NCBI GenBank assembly: GCA_013331515.1
Contig: DUGG01000085.1
Location: 1 to 8,846 of the forward strand
DNA from: Candidatus Woesearchaeota archaeon
GTDB lineage: Archaea > Nanobdellota > Nanobdellia > Woesearchaeales > UBA10216
DNA length: 8,846 nucleotides
Direction of reading: 5' to 3'
Each line of letters starts with the position of its first letter. The first letter of the stretch is position 1. Positions 1 to 3,836 of the stretch are shown piece by piece. The position numbers and the translations under genes were made by a program. The notes under the pieces were generated by a model, which was given only the letters and a program-made list of their open reading frames with translations, was not told the DNA's origin and did not search any database.

Positions 1-37
1 GTTATTTTTGCAATCTGCTATAATCACGGTTCAGCAA

Positions 38-949
38 TCACATCTCTTCCAGTCGCTTGATGCGTTCCTCTATCGGGGGGTGAGTTGAGAACAGGCCCAT
101 GACAAAACCGCGCTTCTCGCGGAATGGCGTAGAGATGAACAAGTGAGCTGTAGAGCGGTTTGCATGGTCAATCAGTGGGTCAGGGTCATTGGCGATTTTC
201 TTTAACGCTGCTGCAAGGCCTGGCGGGTAGCGCGTCAGCACTGCAGCGCTGGCATCTGCAGTGAATTCGCGGCGCCTGCTAATCGCAAGTTTGATAAGCT
301 CGCCTATAAGCGGCGCCAGAATGGCGAGTGCAATGCCTGCAACAATAAGGATGACCTGAAGCTGGCCGCTTGAGCGGGAATTGTTGCTCTTGTGCCTGCT
401 CCCTCCCCACACGAATGTTCGAAGGAGGAAATCGCCCAGCAGGACAACAACGCCGACCAGCACAGCCGTCATCATCATAAAGCGGATATCATAATTCTTC
501 ACATGCGACATTTCGTGGGCAACAACGCCTTCGAGTTCGTGGCGATTTAGCGCCTTGAGGAGGCCGGTAGTGACAGTGATGGATGCGTGCTTCGGGTCGC
601 GTCCTGTAGCAAAAGCATTCATGGCCGTGTCATCAATGACATATGCCTTAGGCACCGGAATGTCGCCAGCAATGGCCAGCCCTTCCAGGGTGTGGTAAAG
701 GTACGGGTGCTCCTGTTTCGTGACCGGCTTGGCGCTGGAGATGCCAAGCAGCATCCGATCGCCGGAAAAAAACATAATTAGCGAGTAGGACAGTGAAAAA
801 ATTACCGAGATGGCCAAGCCAAAATAGGCATTGCCGTAGGCAATTCCTATGGCGGCGCCAAGCGCGCCAATGACCAGGATGAACACGCATATCAATAGCA
901 CTGACTTCAGCTTGTTGCTCGCAACTTCATTGAACATCTGCCTCATCAT
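38..949 (-). CDS. htpX: HtpX-like M48 family membrane zinc metalloprotease
   Basis: This is a membrane-embedded zinc endopeptidase of the HtpX (M48B) type, which in its family degrades misfolded or damaged membrane proteins on the cytoplasmic side. It has 303 residues, the normal family length. The zinc motif HEMSH is at residues 145-149, and the probable third zinc ligand is Glu228 in RREFTADA. Hydrophobic segments lie at about 15-35, 41-61, 157-176 and 198-220. The C-terminal STHPP motif (288-292), typical of HtpX, is present, so the enzyme looks intact. It sits 25 bp downstream of lemA on the same strand with no promoter visible between them, so the two are probably cotranscribed. Two ATG codons lie in tandem (949 and 946). 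A Shine-Dalgarno-like AAGGTGA (959-953) is 3 nt from the first and 6 nt from the second, so initiation at 946 is slightly more likely and would give 302 residues. Confidence 0.93.
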   Translation of the reverse strand: MMRQMFNEVASNKLKSVLLICVFILVIGALGAAIGIAYGNAYFGLAISVIFSLSYSLIMFFSGDRMLLGISSAKPVTKQEHPYLYHTLEGLAIAGDIPVPKAYVIDDTAMNAFATGRDPKHASITVTTGLLKALNRHELEGVVAHEMSHVKNYDIRFMMMTAVLVGVVVLLGDFLLRTFVWGGSRHKSNNSRSSGQLQVILIVAGIALAILAPLIGELIKLAISRRREFTADASAAVLTRYPPGLAAALKKIANDPDPLIDHANRSTAHLFISTPFREKRGFVMGLFSTHPPIEERIKRLEEM

Positions 950-952
950 TGC

Positions 953-959
953 TCACCTT
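953..959 (-). promoter_or_regulatory. Ribosome binding site of htpX
   Basis: AAGGTGA on the minus strand contains GGTGA, the common archaeal Shine-Dalgarno core. It lies between the lemA stop and the htpX start, as expected for an internal cistron of an operon. lemA itself shows no such site. Its spacing favours the second of the two tandem ATG codons. Confidence 0.65.
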
Positions 960-974
960 GAACGCAAGAAAGAA

Positions 975-1526
975 CTAAAACTGTACCTTGACATTTTTGC
1001 GCTCGGCTTCGGCTGCCTCGAACAACTCTTCCTTTTTGAAGCCAAACATCTTCGCAAACGCGTTATTTGGGAAGGTTTCCAGGCTGTTGTCGTACGCTGT
1101 GACCATGTCGTTGTAATGCTGCCTTGCGTATGCAATCTTGCTCTCGGTTCCTGTCAATTCCTCCTGCAATTGCAAAAAGTTCTGGTTTGCCTGCAGTTTA
1201 GGGTAGTTTTCCGAGACTGCAAAGAGTGATTTCAGCGTTTCCGAAAGCATATTGGACGCTTTCGACTTCGCGCCTACCGTCTCGGCAGCAAGGACCGCTG
1301 AACGGGCCTTGGTGATGTTCTCAAGCACAGACTGCTCGTGTTTGAGGTAGCCCTTCACGGTTTCGATGAGATTCGGAATAAGGTCGTTTCTTCTCTTTAG
1401 CTGGACATCAATCTGGGAAAACGCGTTTTTTACCTGGTTTCTGTTCCTAATCAAGCCGTTATAAATGAAAATGATTAGCAGGATGACAACGCTGGCGGCA
1501 ATTGCAGCTATGGTTAAGGCATTCAT
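975..1526 (-). CDS. lemA: LemA family membrane-anchored coiled-coil protein
   Basis: LemA proteins are small, widely distributed proteins with one N-terminal membrane helix and a long helical domain. Their biochemical role is not settled, but they often accompany membrane proteases. From the ATG at 1526 the product has 183 residues, close to the usual 180-190. Residues about 5-23 form one hydrophobic helix, followed by the family signature with QLKRRNDLIPNLIETVKGY near residues 42-60. The C-terminus is rich in charged helical sequence. The reading frame stays open upstream to 1640, but those 38 extra codons are basic and unlike LemA. The ATG at 1526 is also 27 bp from a good TATA box, which points to a leaderless transcript and decides the start. 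There is no Shine-Dalgarno. The htpX gene follows after a 25-bp gap; this pairing suggests a shared envelope-stress or membrane protein quality-control role, which is inference. Confidence 0.92.
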   Translation of the reverse strand: MNALTIAAIAASVVILLIIFIYNGLIRNRNQVKNAFSQIDVQLKRRNDLIPNLIETVKGYLKHEQSVLENITKARSAVLAAETVGAKSKASNMLSETLKSLFAVSENYPKLQANQNFLQLQEELTGTESKIAYARQHYNDMVTAYDNSLETFPNNAFAKMFGFKKEELFEAAEAERKNVKVQF

Positions 1527-1537
1527 GGAAATGGTTA

Positions 1538-1550
1538 AGCACAAGGTGCT
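1538..1550. promoter_or_regulatory. Inverted repeat between TATA box and lemA start (possible operator)
   Basis: AGCAC-AAG-GTGCT is a perfect 5+3+5 inverted repeat that touches the downstream edge of the lemA TATA box and ends 12 bp before the predicted transcription start. Archaeal repressors commonly bind between TATA box and start site and block polymerase recruitment. A dimeric regulator of lemA-htpX could use this site; that is inference from position and symmetry only. Confidence 0.35.
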
Positions 1551-1557
1551 ATATAAA
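1550..1557 (-). promoter_or_regulatory. TATA box of the lemA-htpX operon
   Basis: TTTATATA on the minus strand matches the archaeal TATA consensus. Its midpoint is 27.5 bp from the A of the lemA ATG at 1526, so transcription should begin at or within a base or two of the start codon (leaderless mRNA). The EF-2 promoter in this window shows exactly the same spacing, which strengthens both calls. Confidence 0.7.
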
Positions 1558-1721
1558 CATTTGTGTCGTTTCGTATTGTTCAACCTGTAGATGTTATATC
1601 TGACTGTTAAGCGGCGGGTGTTCTGGTATGGAGGGCTCAAACCGACAAAAACAACTTTTTCTCAAAGTCTAACAGTCCAAAAATTCTTCTTTTTGAAGCC
1701 TGTAATTGCAACTCTTATTCG

Positions 1722-1745
1722 AAGCCTAGTCTCAAGCCCAGTCTC
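1722..1745. repeat. Tandem 12-bp repeat pair 1
   Basis: AAGCCTAGTCTC (1722-1733) is followed directly by AAGCCCAGTCTC (1734-1745), identical at 11 of 12 positions. The second copy also forms the left arm of the hairpin at 1738-1760. No third copy follows. Confidence 0.75.
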
Positions 1746-1760
1746 TGAAATGAAGACTGG
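1738..1760. repeat. Short perfect hairpin CCAGTCT / AGACTGG
   Basis: A perfect 7-bp stem (1738-1744 with 1754-1760) encloses a 9-nt loop. CCAGTCT occurs again at 2071-2077 in the same gap. No oligo-T tract follows directly on the plus strand, so a terminator role is not supported. Confidence 0.5.
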
Positions 1761-1826
1761 ACGGGATAAAATAAATTTCAAAAAAAGCAAGTAGACGGGT
1801 CACTATAAACAACTATCAAATTGAAG

Positions 1827-1850
1827 CGAGCCCTCTTACGAACCCTCTGA
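1827..1850. repeat. Tandem 12-bp repeat pair 2
   Basis: CGAGCCCTCTTA (1827-1838) is followed directly by CGAACCCTCTGA (1839-1850), identical at 10 of 12 positions. It has the same 12-bp spacing as the other pairs but a different unit sequence, again containing a CCC or GCCC core. Confidence 0.65.
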
Positions 1851-1880
1851 AATCAAATCAATGACTAGAACCAAAGTGAG

Positions 1881-1904
1881 ACCGACAGGCAAACCAACAG
1901 GCAA
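1881..1904. repeat. Tandem 12-bp repeat pair 3
   Basis: ACCGACAGGCAA (1881-1892) is followed directly by ACCAACAGGCAA (1893-1904), identical at 11 of 12 positions. On the minus strand each unit contains GCCTGT, the hexamer that is also the core of pair 4, so this pair may be the same element in inverted orientation. Confidence 0.75.
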
Positions 1905-1974
1905 GATTTGAGGTTTTAGTCAGCTAAACCTATTTTTCAAGATTTCATTTTTAATTAGTGGCATAATTGGTTTG

Positions 1975-1998
1975 GAGCCTGTAGTGAAGCCTGTAGTG
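1975..1998. repeat. Tandem 12-bp repeat pair 4
   Basis: GAGCCTGTAGTG (1975-1986) is followed directly by AAGCCTGTAGTG (1987-1998), identical at 11 of 12 positions; the 12-bp periodicity extends two bases further upstream. A single related half-site, AAGCCTGTA, lies at 1696-1704. Confidence 0.75.
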
Positions 1999-2034
1999 GA
2001 AAAATGAGAGTTGGTGCAATGGACATAACATTTG

Positions 2035-2047
2035 AGAGTGACACTCT
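2035..2047. repeat. Perfect palindrome AGAGTG-A-CACTCT
   Basis: Six bases on each side of a central A are perfectly self-complementary. This looks like a dimeric DNA-binding site or a remnant of a mobile-element end. There is no adjacent intact gene it would obviously control. Confidence 0.5.
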
Positions 2048-2207
2048 TCGACGATAAGATGTTTCAAAGTCCAGTCTACAAAAAAAGTAGGTGGCTGAAA
2101 TCAAATTTGTCCAGTATTAAAAGTCCATTGTTAGAATTTCTAAGAAAAAATCTGTCCACTGCTTGTTTTTTGAGAATTTGCTTGACAAGTCCGACCTATT
2201 TTCAAAC

Positions 2208-2248
2208 GTAAATCAGCCTATAGACTTGACATGAGTCTAGTGATTTAC
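2208..2248. repeat. 41-bp two-part hairpin at the 3' end of the transposase remnant
   Basis: The outer arms GTAAATCA (2208-2215) and TGATTTAC (2241-2248) are perfect complements. Inside them, TAGACT (2221-2226) pairs with AGTCTA (2234-2239) around a 7-nt loop. The asymmetric internal loop is GCCTA against G. The structure begins 1 bp past the stop codon of the minus-strand transposase fragment. It could be that element's terminal structure or a transcription terminator; I see no strong oligo-T run on the minus strand beyond it. Confidence 0.6.
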
Positions 2249-2249
2249 A

Positions 2250-2524
2250 CTAACCTCGTTTGACTTTCTGGCACTGGACTTTGCATGCTTTAGTTAGAAG
2301 TTCTTTCCAATCTGCTTTTTGGTCTATCTTTGCTTTTTGTGCAGGAGTCATTCCAATCTTTGAATGCTTTCGTACAAAGTTGTAGTAAGTTTGAAAGTTC
2401 TCTGCATATTGCTTTTGATTTCCTTTGAATCCTCGCATTACTTTATCTCTTTGCCTGAATGTTTCGTGGAATCTTTCAATTTTATTGTTGTTTCCCGATT
2501 TCTGTCTTAATGAGACATAACGAT
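2250..2524 (-). pseudogene. 3' fragment of an IS6/IS240-like DDE transposase, cut by the IS3 element
   Basis: About 91 codons remain, ending in TAG at 2252-2250. The recognisable part is NNNKIERFHETFRQRDKVM, followed by RGFKGN, a YYNFVRKHSKIGMTPAQ stretch and a basic tail. This matches the C-terminal part of archaeal IS6/IS240-type DDE transposases, and the Glu of KIERFH is the expected third catalytic residue. The two catalytic Asp residues and the N-terminal DNA-binding part are absent, so no active enzyme can be made. An open frame continues 24 codons into the IS3 end, but that is an artefact of the insertion. If the IS3 element and one target-repeat copy are removed, the frame runs on into 3780 and beyond, with a plausible FRSSRSTINRYVSLRQ junction. 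At most a few tens of bases of the older gene survive there before the permease gene begins. Confidence 0.75.
2520..2524. repeat. Target site duplication, left copy (ACGAT)
   Basis: ACGAT flanks the left end of the IS3 element and recurs at 3775-3779, one base beyond the right inverted repeat. IS3-family elements usually make 3-5 bp duplications. The duplication is 4 bp (ACGA) if the element runs 2524-3774 with mismatched outermost bases, or 5 bp if it runs 2525-3774. Confidence 0.6.
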
Positions 2525-2549
2525 TGGAGTGAACCCCTAAAAATAGACA
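2525..2549. repeat. IS3 left terminal inverted repeat
   Basis: It begins TGGAGTGAACCCCTA and has TAGACA at positions 20-25. Aligned with the complement of the right end it matches at 20 of 25 positions: the first 12 are identical, and the five mismatches are at position 13 and positions 16-19. Confidence 0.9.
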
Positions 2550-2599
2550 AGTAGATAACGTAATTTGTCTTTGAAACCAAATATGGAGGGGATACACTC

Positions 2600-2854
2600 A
2601 TGAAACGCCAATTTACAGCAGATTTCAAAAGAAGCATTGTATTGGAGCTAGAAGGCAAGACTCTCACGGAAGTATGCAGAGAACATTCCTTGCATCCCTC
2701 AACCGTGAGCAGTTGGCGCAGCAATTATGAACAGAACCCGCAAGAAGCATTCAAAGGTCATGGTAACCTCTGGAAGCCTGAAGCAAAAATTGCTCAGCTT
2801 GAACGCATCATCGGTGCGCTCCATGTAGAGAATGAGTTCTTAAAAAAACTTTAA
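2600..2854 (+). CDS. IS3-family transposase OrfA (HTH and leucine zipper protein)
   Basis: OrfA of IS3 elements binds the terminal repeats and regulates transposition. The 84-residue product has an N-terminal HTH_Tnp_1-type domain (about residues 3-45, with KTLTEVCREHSLHPSTVSSW as the helix-turn-helix). A C-terminal coiled coil carries leucines at 67, 74 and 81 in heptad register. The start is supported by a strong Shine-Dalgarno GGAGGGG at 2585-2591, 8 nt before the ATG. The 3' end contains seven A residues (2842-2848) in the A_AAA_AAA phase, a classic -1 slippery site, six bases before the TAA stop codon. In the -1 frame the next heptad leucine (residue 88) is kept, which argues that frameshifting is an ancestral feature here. 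Confidence 0.9.
   Translation: MKRQFTADFKRSIVLELEGKTLTEVCREHSLHPSTVSSWRSNYEQNPQEAFKGHGNLWKPEAKIAQLERIIGALHVENEFLKKL
2842..2848 (+). promoter_or_regulatory. Probable -1 ribosomal frameshift site (A_AAA_AAA)
   Basis: IS3 elements normally make the OrfAB transposase by a -1 slip on an A-rich heptamer, and this run has the right phase relative to orfA. Here the -1 frame reads 20 more codons, starting TLSLLQERQAEDQ, and then meets TGA at 2908-2910. It does not join orfB, whose frame is offset by one further base. Immediately downstream, CTT TAA could in principle act as a +1 slip site that leads straight into the orfB frame. Confidence 0.5.
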
Positions 2855-2906
2855 GTTTACTCCAGGAAAGACAAGCCGAAGATCAGCGCGTGAAAAGAGG
2901 TACAAA

Positions 2907-3755
2907 ATGATTCAAGACAGCACTCTTCCCATCAGTTCTACCTGTGCAGTTCTTGACATTAAACGAAGCTCTTACTACGCGTGGAAGAATCGTGAGCAGC
3001 CCACAAGTTCGGATTTGATTAGTTCAATCCATCAAATCGCACTGGAATTTCCAGGCTATGGCTATCGCCGGATCACGGCAGCGTTGAAGAGGCAAGGCAA
3101 GCTCATCAACCACAAACGCGTGCTGAAGCTAATGAGAGAAGAACACATTGTTTGCAAGCGTAAAAGCTTCAAACCACAGACAACAAACAGCAACCATAGC
3201 GAGCCACTCTACCCCAATCTGACAAGCAACCTGGCCATAACAGGGCTAAATCAGTTCTGGGTTGCAGATATTACCTACATTCTTCTTGCAGTATGGTGGG
3301 CGTATCTTGCCGCTATTATTGACCGTTTCAGCAGAAAATGTGTAGGCTGGGCATTGAGCAGACGTATTGATACGAGCCTGTGCGAAGATGCCCTGGATAT
3401 GGCAATTACCAAGCGCCAAGCGCTTGGCATGAACGGACTGATCCACCACTCTGACCGGGGCGTTCAGTATGCTTCGCACGCATACGTCAATCGCCTGCAA
3501 GCTGCAGGCATTAGGATTAGCATGACGCAGACCGGCAACCCACGAGAGAATGCCTTTGCTGAGAGCTTTTTCAAGACGCTAAAGGTTGAGGAAGTTTACT
3601 TGCGCGAATATCAGGACTTTGAAGAGGCTTATCGCAACATCAAGCAGTTTATTGAAGATGTCTACAACGCTAAAAGATTACACTCAAGCATTGGCTACCA
3701 GCCACCGGATGAGCTGGAAGCGGAGGTTTTAAAAATTCGCTTACATAGTGTCTAA
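2907..3755 (+). CDS. IS3-family transposase OrfB (DDE integrase-fold catalytic subunit)
   Basis: OrfB supplies the RNase H-like catalytic domain of the transposase. The 282 residues include an HTH_21-like segment (GYGYRRITAAL, 50-60), then the rve core with Asp121 (WVADITY), Asp183 (HHSDRG) and Glu219 (NAFAESFF). There are 35 residues between the second Asp and the Glu, the canonical DD(35)E spacing. The conserved tail with YNAKRLHSSIGYQPP is at 253-267. All catalytic residues are intact. The ATG at 2907 has an AGAGG site at 2896-2900 with 6-nt spacing. It also overlaps the TGA of the -1 extension of orfA as ATGA, so OrfB could be translated on its own by coupling. The frame is open upstream to 2844 with REKRYK just before the ATG. 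That looks like genuine family sequence and hints that the natural product was a longer OrfAB fusion. Confidence 0.92.
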   Translation: MIQDSTLPISSTCAVLDIKRSSYYAWKNREQPTSSDLISSIHQIALEFPGYGYRRITAALKRQGKLINHKRVLKLMREEHIVCKRKSFKPQTTNSNHSEPLYPNLTSNLAITGLNQFWVADITYILLAVWWAYLAAIIDRFSRKCVGWALSRRIDTSLCEDALDMAITKRQALGMNGLIHHSDRGVQYASHAYVNRLQAAGIRISMTQTGNPRENAFAESFFKTLKVEEVYLREYQDFEEAYRNIKQFIEDVYNAKRLHSSIGYQPPDELEAEVLKIRLHSV

Positions 3756-3773
3756 AAATAAGGGTTCACTCCA
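3749..3773. repeat. IS3 right terminal inverted repeat
   Basis: It ends GGGTTCACTCCA and is the complement of the left end at 20 of 25 positions. It overlaps the last codons of orfB, as is common in IS3 elements. Confidence 0.9.
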
Positions 3774-3774
3774 G

Positions 3775-3779
3775 ACGAT
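3775..3779. repeat. Target site duplication, right copy (ACGAT)
   Basis: This second copy of ACGAT lies one base (G3774) beyond the right inverted repeat and matches 2520-2524. Its last base is also the first T of a TATA-like sequence. Confidence 0.6.
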
Positions 3780-3786
3780 TTATTGT
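3779..3786 (+). promoter_or_regulatory. Weak TATA-like box upstream of the permease-methyltransferase gene
   Basis: TTTATTGT lies just outside the IS3 element. Its midpoint is 27.5 bp from the TTG at 3810, the same geometry as the lemA and EF-2 promoters. Transcription would then begin near 3810, giving either a leaderless TTG start or a 27-nt leader before the ATG at 3837. The match to consensus is only partial. An IS-internal TTTTAAAAATT at 3727-3737 is an alternative. Confidence 0.35.
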
Positions 3787-3836
3787 GGAGCGAGAAGAAC
3801 GGAATATGATTGAACAACGAAAAGGCAATTGAAAAC

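Larger units (their letters stand above)
1558..2207. other. AT-rich intergenic gap with repeats, no convincing gene
   Basis: No reading frame here looks like a protein; the longest candidate (1591-1794) has no recognisable motif. I see no tRNA, rRNA or CRISPR pattern. The stretch does hold four tandem 12-bp repeat pairs (listed separately), a hairpin at 1738-1760, a palindrome at 2035-2047 and seven GTCCA pentamers counted on both strands (1675, 1758, 2020, 2069, 2109, 2123, 2154). GTCCAGT or its complement occurs at 1756, 2069 and 2109. The region lies between the lemA promoter and a degraded transposase, so it may be decayed mobile DNA, a regulatory region or an unrecognised RNA gene. Confidence 0.6.
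2525..3773 (+). mobile_element. IS3-family insertion sequence
   Basis: This is a complete element of about 1249 bp bounded by terminal inverted repeats starting TGGAGTGAACCC and ending with its complement (TG...CA ends). It carries orfA and orfB in the usual order, and its length is typical for IS3. It lies inside an older transposase fragment and stops 63 bp before the ATG of the permease-methyltransferase gene. Both genes have strong Shine-Dalgarno sites, unlike the TATA-driven, SD-poor host genes around them. This suggests arrival from a bacterial or methanogen-type donor (inference). The subgroup looks IS150/IS2-like, but I cannot assign it precisely. Confidence 0.92.

Noticed and set aside
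1527..1640. Upstream extension of lemA by 38 codons
   Set aside because: The extra residues are basic and unlike LemA, they span the TATA box, and the ATG at 1526 gives the family length.
1591..1794. 67-codon open frame in the gap
   Set aside because: It has no motif, its composition looks like translated AT-rich DNA, and it runs through a 12-bp repeat pair and half of the lemA upstream region.
1722..1998. CRISPR array
   Set aside because: The repeats are only 12 bp, directly adjacent in pairs, differ between pairs, and have no regular spacers or cas genes nearby.
1558..2207. tRNA or C/D box guide RNA
   Set aside because: I found no T-loop GTTCRANYC with a matching acceptor stem, and no ordered C (RTGATGA) and D (CTGA) boxes.
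2182..2231. Bacterial-type -35 promoters (TTGACA at 2182 and 2226)
   Set aside because: No matching -10 element lies 16-18 bp downstream, and the host is archaeal.
2525..2597. N-terminal 24 codons of the open transposase-fragment frame
   Set aside because: They are encoded by the IS3 left end, so they are a chance fusion and not part of the older transposase.
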